In this document: positions 46,702-54,752 of the stretch, one piece after another
Layout of the letters: each line of letters begins with the position of its first letter
How positions within the stretch are numbered: position 1 is the first letter of the stretch
Assembly (NCBI RefSeq): GCF_017742245.1
Contig: NZ_JAGHKO010000004.1
Span: 558,001 to 622,000 of the forward strand
Direction of reading: 5' to 3'
From: Niastella soli
GTDB taxonomy: Bacteria > Bacteroidota > Bacteroidia > Chitinophagales > Chitinophagaceae
Length of the DNA stretch: 64,000 nucleotides
Position numbers and translations under genes: made by a program
Notes under the pieces: generated by a model
What the model saw: only the letters and a program-made list of their open reading frames with translations
Told to the model about the DNA's origin: nothing
The model's database searches: none

Positions 46702-47016
46702 ATGAACATTTATGTTTCCAATTTAAGCTTCAGCGTTCAGGATGAAGACTTAAAAGAATTTTTTGCTCCTTATGGAGAAGTTACCTCAGCTAAAGTTATT
46801 ACAAACCGCGAAACGGGCAGATCAAGAGGCTTCGGCTTTGTTGAAATGTCTGATGAAGCTGCATCCCAAAAAGCAATTGCAGAATTGGATGGTAAAACGG
46901 TTGAAAACAGGTCTATCAGCGTATCTGAAGCCAAACCAAAAGAAGGCAGGTCTTCGCGAAATAGTGACCAGGGCGGTTTCAATAACAGGAATAGTTATAA
47001 TGAAAACAATTATTAA
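46702..47016 (+). CDS. RRM-domain RNA-binding protein (canonical)
   Basis: 104 residues: RNP2 IYVSNL, helix EDLKEFFAPYGEVTSAKVIT, canonical RNP1 SRGFGFVEM, then a Gly/Ser/Asn-rich tail (GGFNNRNSYNENNY). This is the typical bacterial cold-shock-like RRM protein, binding single-stranded RNA. The 178-bp gap before it may give it its own promoter. A terminator follows. Confidence 0.92.
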   Translation: MNIYVSNLSFSVQDEDLKEFFAPYGEVTSAKVITNRETGRSRGFGFVEMSDEAASQKAIAELDGKTVENRSISVSEAKPKEGRSSRNSDQGGFNNRNSYNENNY

Positions 47017-47035
47017 ATAATTTACTGCCAATTTG

Positions 47036-47059
47036 AAAGCCCCGCATGGGGCTTTTTTT
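47036..47059 (+). terminator. Terminator after RRM cluster
   Basis: AAAGCCCC (47036-47043), loop GCAT, GGGGCTTT (47048-47055), extending into seven T residues. Confidence 0.88.
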
Positions 47060-47119
47060 CTGAGCCATTCTTACAAATTTGCATCCGCAAGCCATAGGTT
47101 TCTAGTAAAATAACCATGT

Positions 47120-47245
47120 TCAAAACCATGACTCAATTAAATTCTTCAAAAACTGGTCACGGATAAAGCAGGGTAAAATAAAAAGTCGAGCGCCCTTACC
47201 AGGTTTTGAAATAACACCGATAGAGCTGTAGTGTTGTTTTATAAC
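47120..47245 (-). pseudogene. Histidine-kinase C-terminal remnant
   Basis: Minus-strand frame ending at 47120-47122 reads GVISKPGKGARLFILP, matching the G2 box and last strands of a HATPase domain (..VxSxPGKGAxFxIxLP). About 40 codons survive and no kinase core is seen. Low-moderate confidence because the tail is short. Confidence 0.5.
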
Positions 47246-47380
47246 AGCTAATGAAATAGTAGATGCTTATACAATTGCACTTGCAAATGGAGACATCGCT
47301 ACAGCATGCCCCCACTTTCTATTATTGAGTTTTAAAATATCTATAACCTGTTGAAATCCTAATAACTCCTGTATTAACAG

Positions 47381-47643
47381 GTTCCGGGTAGAGCGCTTCG
47401 TTGCCTCCCCGTTCCCCCACAGACCCGTGCGAGCAGCTTTCCTGCACACAGTCACTCCATTTACAGTTTCGCTAAAAGTCGGCTGTGACAGATCCTAGGC
47501 TTCTCCAGTGGCCTCCATTCCTCCGTTAACTTTTTGATCTTTTCCCATGACCAAATGCGTTGTCTCTGGTAATATCCTGATAGTGCCGGCAGACTGCTGA
47601 ACCAATTAATGAAATTGCTCATTTGTATATCTACTGCAATCAA
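47381..47643 (-). mobile_element. Group II intron 3' end with RT maturase remnant, scrap 3
   Basis: The 3' RNA part (47381-47460) is nearly identical to scrap 1, with a domain-V-like stem. Upstream in intron sense the codons INWFSS..YYQRQRIWSWEKIKKLTEEW and RICHSRLLAKL are the end of an intron RT maturase domain. The RT core is missing. Confidence 0.8.
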
Positions 47644-47678
47644 CTAATAGTTAAATTCTAATGCAATAAAATATGTAA

Positions 47679-48254
47679 TTGCTTCCCGTTCCTGTAAGAA
47701 ATCATTCCTTTACCGGGACTAATAATAAAAAACTACGCCCAGTGACCGAACGGGAACACCAGCATATTTTTACAGAGTGGCTACACCAGTACAAAGGTCT
47801 CATCTTTAAAATAGTTCAGGCCTATGGATATACACCTATGGACCGGGAAGACTTATTCCAGGAAATTACTATTCAGGTTTGGCGATCCATTCCAACTTTC
47901 AGGCAGGAATCAGCCATTTCTACCTGGATTTACCGTATAGCACTTAACACAGCGATCAGTTGGGTAAGCAAAGAGAAAAAATACAGGGATACCAATAATA
48001 CGGTTGAAAACCTGCCGGATATTTTATTACAGCATCATAAACTGATTGATGAACGCATGATATGGCTTTATAAAACCATTCGTCAATTAGATGAAATTGA
48101 TCGCTCTATTATCTTATTGCTACTGGATGGTTACAGTTACAAAGAAATGGCCGCCATACTGGGTATTACAGAAACGAATGTTGGTGTAAAAATTAATCGC
48201 ATTAAAAAACAACTCATAATTCATTCAAAAAAAATAAGTAAAAATGGAATTTGA
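47679..48254 (+). CDS. ECF-type RNA polymerase sigma factor
   Basis: 191 residues as given from TTG 47679; a GTG at 47742 would give about 170 residues, closer to family length, so the start is uncertain. Region 2 is DREDLFQEITIQVWRSIPTF and YRIALNTAISW. Region 4 is IILLLLDGYSYKEMAAILGI then TETNVGVKINRIKKQL. It overlaps the next gene by 11 bp, the usual sigma/anti-sigma layout, so that protein probably controls it. Confidence 0.88.
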   Translation: MLPVPVRNHSFTGTNNKKLRPVTEREHQHIFTEWLHQYKGLIFKIVQAYGYTPMDREDLFQEITIQVWRSIPTFRQESAISTWIYRIALNTAISWVSKEKKYRDTNNTVENLPDILLQHHKLIDERMIWLYKTIRQLDEIDRSIILLLLDGYSYKEMAAILGITETNVGVKINRIKKQLIIHSKKISKNGI

Positions 48255-48810
48255 AGAATTACAGAAAATTTGGGACACACAAAATATTCAGCCGCTGTTT
48301 GCTATCAACGAAAACGCATTGCACAAACGCATTGTCTCAAAAAAATACCAGGTCATTCATATTGCCCGTTTCAGTGAGTGGTTAACAATGATTGTAAATA
48401 CCGCTGCAGGAGGCTTCATTTTGTGGAATAATCTTATTAAGCAGAACACCTTGTTTATGTACATTTTAGCAGCATGGATGTTTGGCAGCGCCTTGTATGT
48501 ATTGATAAACCGCATTCGCAGGATAAGCGCACAAAAACGTTTTGACCGTTCAGTACTTGGTGACCTGAAATATGCCATTACTACAGCAAGCTACCAGGTT
48601 CGCCTTTCCATTATCATGCGTTGGAACATACTGCCTATTGGAATATTGATACTTTTAAGCTTTTGGGAAGCCGGAAAATCAGTTTGGATAATGTTGGGAG
48701 CGTTTCTCTTTTTTATGATTGTTTTTTTTTCAAGCGGATGGGAGCATAATATATATAAAGCCAAAAAGCAGGAACTGGAATTACTTTTGAAGAAATTGCA
48801 GCAGGAATAA
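48244..48810 (+). CDS. Putative membrane anti-sigma partner
   Basis: 188 residues overlapping the sigma gene by 11 bp. A cytosolic N-terminus (MEFEELQKIWDTQNIQPLFA) is followed by four hydrophobic segments in two pairs (for example IVNTAAGGFILWNNL, MYILAAWMFGSALYVLI, WIMLGAFLFFMIVFF) and a charged C-terminus. The start resembles Bacteroidota inner-membrane anti-sigma partners. It lacks the FecR periplasmic domain, so it is not FecR. Signal unknown. Confidence 0.72.
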   Translation: MEFEELQKIWDTQNIQPLFAINENALHKRIVSKKYQVIHIARFSEWLTMIVNTAAGGFILWNNLIKQNTLFMYILAAWMFGSALYVLINRIRRISAQKRFDRSVLGDLKYAITTASYQVRLSIIMRWNILPIGILILLSFWEAGKSVWIMLGAFLFFMIVFFSSGWEHNIYKAKKQELELLLKKLQQE

Positions 48811-48964
48811 AGTGGCTACGTCTAGGCAGGCTTTGGGGGTCTGAAATATTCTCGTTAAAAGTTAGTCAATATGTTCATATTGCAGGTACCAGTAAATAAA
48901 GCATTTTTTTACGAAGCCTTTGAAAAGGCAAACGAGAACATCCCAAATAGGATTCCAACTTTTA

Positions 48965-49714
48965 TTAGAATATTCCTCTACCAAGAGTAAAACAAAAAAT
49001 AATAAACAAAATGAATATCGATATGATAACGATCTGGCTCGCCCGGAGTTCGTAATTGTTGACTTTTGTTTGTATACCTGGGATTATAAACATAACAGGT
49101 AGCGATCCAGACATTTCGAGCAACCCTTCAAATGCAGCGTGTATTCTATCGTATTTAAAAAATAAGCCGGCAATAGTTGCTGCAATTGCTGCAGCAAAGT
49201 AGGAGTAGACAATACTTTGTCTCAATGGGAATTCGGCAAAAACAAGCCCGATTCTATTGACATGCAACCAGATAATTTTTATGGAAAGCAAATAAGCGAT
49301 AGTGCCGGCAATTACCAGAACAGGTTTTCCTATTGTTCCGATATTTAATTCTTTTATTGTATAAGTCCAGTCACCGGCTTTACTTAAGCCAGACTGCAAT
49401 AAAGTACCCGAAAACCAGAATAGGTTATAAGCCATTATATTCAGCAGAAAAAGCGTGGAAAGAAGAGCATGACTTTTTCTTTTTTTAAGAAAAGCATGTA
49501 TTAATAAACCAAATAATAAATTAGTTATTGGGCCGCCGATATCTGTAAGAAAACTACCGGGATTACTTTTAAAACAGACAGAAGTTATGAGATCAACCTT
49601 GTTCCTAATTATCAGACAGGTACCACCATGTCCTACTACTTCATGAAATATGTCTGCAAGTATATAAGCTGCTACTCCAACAGAAGATATAGCTATTATC
49701 CATTTAACTTTCAC
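48965..49714 (-). CDS. Polytopic membrane protein with HEVVGH motif
   Basis: 249 residues with about six hydrophobic segments. Near the N-terminus FHEVVGHGGTCLI (His24, Glu25, His29) looks like a metalloprotease motif, but the spacing is HExxxH rather than the HExxH of M50 or M48 families; a second metal site is not obvious. It could be a divergent membrane protease or a non-catalytic relative. No operon partner. Confidence 0.65.
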   Translation of the reverse strand: MKVKWIIAISSVGVAAYILADIFHEVVGHGGTCLIIRNKVDLITSVCFKSNPGSFLTDIGGPITNLLFGLLIHAFLKKRKSHALLSTLFLLNIMAYNLFWFSGTLLQSGLSKAGDWTYTIKELNIGTIGKPVLVIAGTIAYLLSIKIIWLHVNRIGLVFAEFPLRQSIVYSYFAAAIAATIAGLFFKYDRIHAAFEGLLEMSGSLPVMFIIPGIQTKVNNYELRASQIVIISIFILFIIFCFTLGRGIF

Positions 49715-50026
49715 AGCCTTTATTTTTTATAACAATATAGTTGTTATCTTCCTGAGTATGGGAGCCAAAGTTAAGAACGTGTATTCTTACAACATTACTT
49801 AATTAATCTACATCTTTAAGTCTTTGAATTTCATTAAATCCTCCAAACGGAACTATAGGTAAAAGACTGCATAGATTCTGTAGAAAGTGTTTAATAAATT
49901 TTCGACTAAGCCTTCCATTTTATTAATGCCGTTTATTCTATGACACAGATCAGGTATGCAGGTAGTAACCAGCCCTGTTCTAAAGTTGCCTTCTCGCTGT
50001 ATATCAACAAGACTTTCTAAAAACCT
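49715..50026. other. Gap left of intron scrap
   Basis: 312 bp, AT-rich, no supported gene. Ends where intron-derived sequence begins at 50027. Confidence 0.35.
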
Positions 50027-50328
50027 GTTCCGGGCAGAGCGGTTCGTTGCCTCCCCGCTCCCCCACAGACCCGTGCGAGCAGCTTTCCTGCACACGGTTC
50101 CTCCATTTACAGTTTCGCTAAAAGTCGGCTGTAATAGATTTTTGGTTTCATTAATGGCATCCATTCCTCCGCTAACTTTTTGATCTTTTCCCATGACCAA
50201 ACGCGATTACCGCCACGATGGTTGAGCCAGTTGTGGAGTAATCGTTTAGTTTGGTAATAATACGAGTTTAGCCTCGCGATCGAAACTGCGGATGCATATT
50301 GTGCAGCTATTGTATGATAAAAATCCAA
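50027..50328 (-). mobile_element. Group II intron 3' end with RT maturase remnant, scrap 4
   Basis: Same organisation as scrap 3. The 3' RNA (50027-50106) is followed, in intron sense upstream, by codons LNSYYYQTKRLLHNWLNH.. and WSWEKIKKLAEEWMPLMKPK..SRLLAKL. The intron-derived part begins near 50270. Its boundary touches the 3' end of the hypothetical gene 50307-50744. Confidence 0.8.
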
Positions 50329-50744
50329 CTGCCTCCTCTTCTCTTAAACGGCTTCCCCTTTCGTTGAAGGACAATCGTATCTGAACCGTTAATGATAAAT
50401 GCCTGTCCCCAGGGCAGTGTTCTTACTGGCCAGCTACTTTCTACGATCACCTGATGCTTATTCTTTAATAAAAATGAGTAGCTTCTGTTTACCGTATCAA
50501 TATTTTCCAGCGGTATAGCAAGTCCGTAGCGGTAAATGTCACGGGTACTGATCTCATGTTCCGTCAGCGTATGGTCGTATGCTTGCAGTGAATCTGTGGC
50601 AATAACGGGGCGATGACTGGCAGGATAAAGCACATGGATATTTTTGTCAGTTCCGGATTTATTATGGAGGACAACCTGGGCGGGAGAATAACAGGAATGA
50701 AATACTACCACTGCTACAGAAGAGAACCAGGTCCTGAATTTCAT
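50307..50744 (-). CDS. Secreted hypothetical protein
   Basis: 145 residues with a short hydrophobic leader containing Cys (VVVFHSCYSPAQ), possible lipoprotein. The mature part is strand-rich (VVLHNKSGTDKNIHVLYPAS, YSFLLKNKHQVIVESSWPV). No family recognised. The last codons overlap the intron scrap, so the true C-terminus may have been altered by its arrival. Confidence 0.6.
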   Translation of the reverse strand: MKFRTWFSSVAVVVFHSCYSPAQVVLHNKSGTDKNIHVLYPASHRPVIATDSLQAYDHTLTEHEISTRDIYRYGLAIPLENIDTVNRSYSFLLKNKHQVIVESSWPVRTLPWGQAFIINGSDTIVLQRKGKPFKRRGGSWIFIIQ

Positions 50745-50974
50745 TGTTAAAGTCTTTATCTATAAATGAATGTACGAGCTATTTCGAATATATCAAAACC
50801 ATAAGCACGGGCGGGAAAGTAGATTAAGGCACAATTGCCCCTTCAAAATGTCACTTTATCCCCTTTTGACTACTAAGAGAGCTGTTTACATTTACGAAAC
50901 TAACAGCATGAAGTTGTTATTGTCAACGGCTTTTTGTTATGTATAATGAATTATATTAATCAAAAACTATTCTT

Positions 50975-51442
50975 ATGGACATCCTTACCGTACACAACGC
51001 TACAAAAAAGATTGACGCAGTTGATTTTAATCTGGAAAATTCACGGTTCATTAATGGTTGTATGAGTAACAGCCATCTGGAAAATATGATGATGGCGGGT
51101 ACTACTATAATTAATGTTAATGCCAGCAATATGAAAATTGCCAATGCCAACCTCAGCGACCTGGAAATAGAAGGCGCTCAATTGGGCGGAGCCTATATCC
51201 ACAATATCGGGATGCCACCCCAAGATCATCCTATGCACGTGCCAAATATCACCATGCGTCCTGTACGTTTTGAGGACTGTGAATTGCATGGCAGCCAGTT
51301 TAACCACTGCAATTTGAGTAATGTGCGTATAACGAATTGCGATCTTAGCAGTATTGAGCTGATAAACTGCAATATCAAAGGAATGACTATTAATGGAATT
51401 GCAGTTGAGGATCTGCTCAACGCAATGGACAATCGGAAATAA
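50975..51442 (+). CDS. Pentapeptide-repeat-like protein
   Basis: 155 residues without a signal peptide. Tandem five-residue patterns A(N/D)LSx / xFxxC dominate, with NFENSRF-like turns (FNLENSRFINGCMSNSHLEN, FEDCELHGSQFNHCNLSNVR). This predicts a right-handed quadrilateral beta-helix. Function unknown; some relatives protect gyrase, but the length and context do not show that here. Confidence 0.8.
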   Translation: MDILTVHNATKKIDAVDFNLENSRFINGCMSNSHLENMMMAGTTIINVNASNMKIANANLSDLEIEGAQLGGAYIHNIGMPPQDHPMHVPNITMRPVRFEDCELHGSQFNHCNLSNVRITNCDLSSIELINCNIKGMTINGIAVEDLLNAMDNRK

Positions 51443-51560
51443 GCATTTGCCAAGGCAAATAAATCGTGAATGGTTATTTATTTCCGCATTTCGTAACATC
51501 CAATTTCCTGAATGGCACAGTATTTCGGGTCTATCCCACCTTACTACTATTTGAAAAACT

Positions 51561-53258
51561 ATGAAAGTGTCAATTCTACGGTTCCTCAACCTGCTGCTTT
51601 TTGTTGCAACATCGTTTTGTGCCAATGCTACTAATTATTATATAGACCCATCATCCTCCGGGAAAAACCTCGGCACCTACGATGATCCATGGCACGACAT
51701 TAACGACATTCCGTGGACGATTAACTATTTTCAACCTGGTGATAATGTTTACTTCAGGCGCGGTCAACAATATACGGGGACCTTGTCTATCAACAGTAGT
51801 GGCAGAGATGGTGCACCCATTACGTTCATGCCATATGGTGAAGGTAGTGCGCCTCTGTTTAAATTCAATCCGGGCAACTTCCCCGATCCAATGATCTATA
51901 ACCGTGTAATGATCCGGCTGAATCAATGTAACTACATCGTTATCGATGGTTTTGAAATGACCGACTATACTATCCCCGATTATGACCGTAGTGGTACTGC
52001 TAATGTAGGTTACGGGGTTTACATTTATAAAGGTCCTGGCGATGGCGGTTCTCATAATGTTATTAGGAACTGCACCATTTCACGATTAGGCGCCGGTGTT
52101 AATATAGATGGCGGTAGCGACAATACCATTACCAATTGCACCATCCGCAACCTGCGCATGATCATCAATACGCCTTATCAAATGTGGGACGATTTTGGAG
52201 CCGTAGGTATCGTGGTTGGCGGTTCTAACAATACCATTTCCCATAATCAAATTCACGAATGCTGGAGCAATAGCTACGATTTTAATCTCGACGGTGGTGC
52301 TATTGAAATGTATGGCGATGTTTCTGATAACAAAATATTATATAACACAGCCAGCGATAATATCGGTTTTATGGAATTTGGCAGCAGCTGGGGTGGTCAT
52401 GCATTCAATAACCTCGTTGGCTATAACCTTCTTGTAAATAACGGGCATGTATGCTGGATCAATTCCACCAGTGTGTTTGCCCTAGATGTCCGCAACCTCC
52501 AATTGTTCAATAATAATATTGTTGAAACAAAATCGCCCCGCCTTCCCGATGTAAGGAATCTTATTGGCATTATGTCTACCCCCTGGGTGTCGAATGTGCT
52601 TACCATGAAGAATAATATTTTCTGGATCAACACTTCTTCTAATATCACCGATCCCAATTTTAAACCCTTTAATGGTCCGCAATTGATCCATCAGAGCAAC
52701 ATCTTTCATTTAAATGGTGGTGGCATTGGGTTTGAACCGGATTGGTCGGAACAAAACCTTCCTAAGGATGTAGAGGTGTTTGCAAATACTTATTCTTACG
52801 ATCCGCTTACCTGGAATTACGATCTGCGGCCAACTGCTTGTGCTGTTAACTGGGGACAATGGACCGGCATTGTAAAAGACTTTTGGGGTAAAGATGTGCC
52901 TTACAGCGGTGTTCCTGATGTAGGTATTTCTGAGAGTAATTCCGGCCTTACGCCCGCCCGCATCTCAACGGCTTCAACCGGTTTGGTAAGAATTGAAAAC
53001 CGGGACCAGGCAAGTAGCCTAACCCTTTCGCCCAATCCGGCCAAGAATTTTGTTTACCTGAAATTGACAGGCAATAATTTTATAAACAAGGAAGTAGTAC
53101 TGGTGAATATGGCTGGCGCAGTACTTCAAAAACAGAAATTAAACAACGCAGGCAGCCAGGTACAGCTGAATGTTAGCATGCTGCCTAGCGGTTCATATGC
53201 AGTAAAGCTTACAGATACCCAAACCGGTGAATCGCAAAGCACAACATTTATAAAATAA
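51561..53258 (+). CDS. Right-handed parallel beta-helix protein with T9SS sorting domain
   Basis: 565 residues with a signal peptide (MKVSILRFLNLLLFVATSFC). The middle is a beta-helix with repeated 'GGSNNTISHNQIHEC', 'NCTISRLGAGVNIDGGSDN' rungs and conserved aromatic residues, as in polysaccharide lyases and carbohydrate-binding surface proteins. The final 70 residues (LTLSPNPAKNFVYLKLTGNN, PSGSYAVKL) are a type A T9SS sorting domain, so it is exported and probably anchored. No lyase catalytic residues could be assigned. Confidence 0.85.
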   Translation: MKVSILRFLNLLLFVATSFCANATNYYIDPSSSGKNLGTYDDPWHDINDIPWTINYFQPGDNVYFRRGQQYTGTLSINSSGRDGAPITFMPYGEGSAPLFKFNPGNFPDPMIYNRVMIRLNQCNYIVIDGFEMTDYTIPDYDRSGTANVGYGVYIYKGPGDGGSHNVIRNCTISRLGAGVNIDGGSDNTITNCTIRNLRMIINTPYQMWDDFGAVGIVVGGSNNTISHNQIHECWSNSYDFNLDGGAIEMYGDVSDNKILYNTASDNIGFMEFGSSWGGHAFNNLVGYNLLVNNGHVCWINSTSVFALDVRNLQLFNNNIVETKSPRLPDVRNLIGIMSTPWVSNVLTMKNNIFWINTSSNITDPNFKPFNGPQLIHQSNIFHLNGGGIGFEPDWSEQNLPKDVEVFANTYSYDPLTWNYDLRPTACAVNWGQWTGIVKDFWGKDVPYSGVPDVGISESNSGLTPARISTASTGLVRIENRDQASSLTLSPNPAKNFVYLKLTGNNFINKEVVLVNMAGAVLQKQKLNNAGSQVQLNVSMLPSGSYAVKLTDTQTGESQSTTFIK

Positions 53259-53481
53259 GGTGTTAGGCTTTTAACGCAATCCGAGAATTGATAGATAAGA
53301 ATAGAAGCAGGCCATCGGGTTTGCTTCTATTGGCTTCGTGAAAATCATACCTGGGATGATTATAGTGAATCCCCGTTTATATATCTTTCAATTAAATACA
53401 TTAATCCATTTAGAAAGCGTTGGCCATTTGTAAAACGCTTTATATCTTGCCAGGCCGAAATTTATATCTAATCTTTACTAT

Positions 53482-54345
53482 ATGAACCGTTTGTTAAGTA
53501 GTTTGCCTGTTATCCTGTTTGCATTGTGCATCTTTTCCTGCAAAAAACCTAAAGATGACGCCAACGATACAGCTTCAGGCTCTACATTAGTATCAAAAGT
53601 GATGGTATGGGATGCCGCACAACCGCAAAAAGCCATTCAGATTATCGACTTTAAATATGACAGTCTAAACAGGGTAACCGAGATCGTCTATTCATCCGGC
53701 GATTCAGTAAATGGAGCCATAAATTCATATATTGTACGAACCAATAAATGCTTTTATAATGGTAATGGAACAAACCCTTATAAAACAATCGGCTTTAAAC
53801 TTCCTTTAGGATATCCTTCCAGCGATGTGTACCATTATTATACCAATTCAGGTGTATTGGCAGCTGATTCAACAGGTACCTGGCGGACTTACACCGGCTA
53901 CTATAAAAGAGAATTAGCCTGGTCTGCTGATAAAATTATAGCAACCCATAACAATACCTATTCTGGTTCTCTGCGGCAAACCAAAGACACGATGTTTATA
54001 GATGGCAATAATATAACGGGCTACAATACAACGCTGACCGGCAATATCGAAGAATATAAATTTAAATACGACAATAAAATAAATCCATTGGCGAATTTGA
54101 ATATTGCCCTATTTACGGTTGTTGATGGAACGGATGGGATAGAAGGCTTTGTAGCGCCCGGCTATTGCAAAAACAACATAACTGAAAGCTTTAAAAAGTC
54201 AACCAAAATTTTGGTCAATGGTACCAGTACAAGTACTACAACAACGGCCTTTATGTATACATATAATAATAAAGGTTTACCCATAGAACGCCTGGTAAGC
54301 GCGGACAAATCGACTATTACAAAGTATTATTACAGGGAGAATTAA
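53482..54345 (+). CDS. Lipoprotein, YD-repeat-like
   Basis: 287 residues; leader ends at a lipobox (FALCIFSC, Cys20). The mature part has strand-turn elements similar to Bacteroidota YD-repeat-like lipoproteins (FKYDSLNRVTEIVYSSGD, YTYNNKGLPIERLVSADKST). No catalytic motif. Role unknown; outer-membrane or periplasmic location follows from the lipid anchor. Confidence 0.72.
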   Translation: MNRLLSSLPVILFALCIFSCKKPKDDANDTASGSTLVSKVMVWDAAQPQKAIQIIDFKYDSLNRVTEIVYSSGDSVNGAINSYIVRTNKCFYNGNGTNPYKTIGFKLPLGYPSSDVYHYYTNSGVLAADSTGTWRTYTGYYKRELAWSADKIIATHNNTYSGSLRQTKDTMFIDGNNITGYNTTLTGNIEEYKFKYDNKINPLANLNIALFTVVDGTDGIEGFVAPGYCKNNITESFKKSTKILVNGTSTSTTTTAFMYTYNNKGLPIERLVSADKSTITKYYYREN

Positions 54346-54365
54346 TGCATGAATAATTTATTTTC

Positions 54366-54402
54366 AAGTCTGTAAATCATCATTGATTTACAGACTTTTT
54401 TT
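54366..54402 (+). terminator. Terminator after YD-like lipoprotein
   Basis: AAGTCTGTAAATC (54366-54378), loop ATCATT, exact complement at 54385-54397, then a T-run. Confidence 0.9.
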
Positions 54403-54463
54403 ATTTTCTCATCAAATATCCCAGCCTCGTGCCCAATATTTATTATTCTCCCAACCAGTACAG

Positions 54464-54485
54464 AAAAAGCCCGCGTTCGCGGGCT
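54464..54485 (-). terminator. Terminator of the 41-aa lipoprotein gene
   Basis: On the minus strand AGCCCGCG and its complement CGCGGGCT (54468-54485, two-nt loop) are followed by TTTTT. It ends the transcript of the small gene at 54558-54683. Confidence 0.75.
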
Positions 54486-54557
54486 GCGTACAATTATTCC
54501 ACCGAAGGGATTGATTTAATATACCACTTCAGTACATTTTTCTATTGATTTTATTCC

Positions 54558-54683
54558 TTAATGAGCTTGTGCACCGGCACTTACACCATGATGTTTGGTA
54601 CCTATGTGTGCACCGGCACTGCAGGAGCTAATGGAGACACCAATCACCATAAGCATAGCAACAATTATTGATAGCTTTTTCAT
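54558..54683 (-). CDS. 41-residue small lipoprotein
   Basis: ATG 54683 to TAA 54558-54560: MKKLSIIVAMLMVIGVSISS then Cys, a short lipoprotein leader, followed by a mature part of about 21 residues. That part contains the repeated SAGA-H pattern and two His-rich stretches (HIGTKHHG, AQAH). Its own terminator (54464-54485) follows, supporting a real transcription unit. Unknown role; the His may bind metal. Too short for standard gene finders. Confidence 0.7.
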   Translation of the reverse strand: MKKLSIIVAMLMVIGVSISSCSAGAHIGTKHHGVSAGAQAH

Positions 54684-54752
54684 ATAGTATGCTTTGGTAT
54701 ATCTGAATAAAAAATTGTGCCGCCGTTGTTTTTGCACAGTTTGGTTGCTTCG

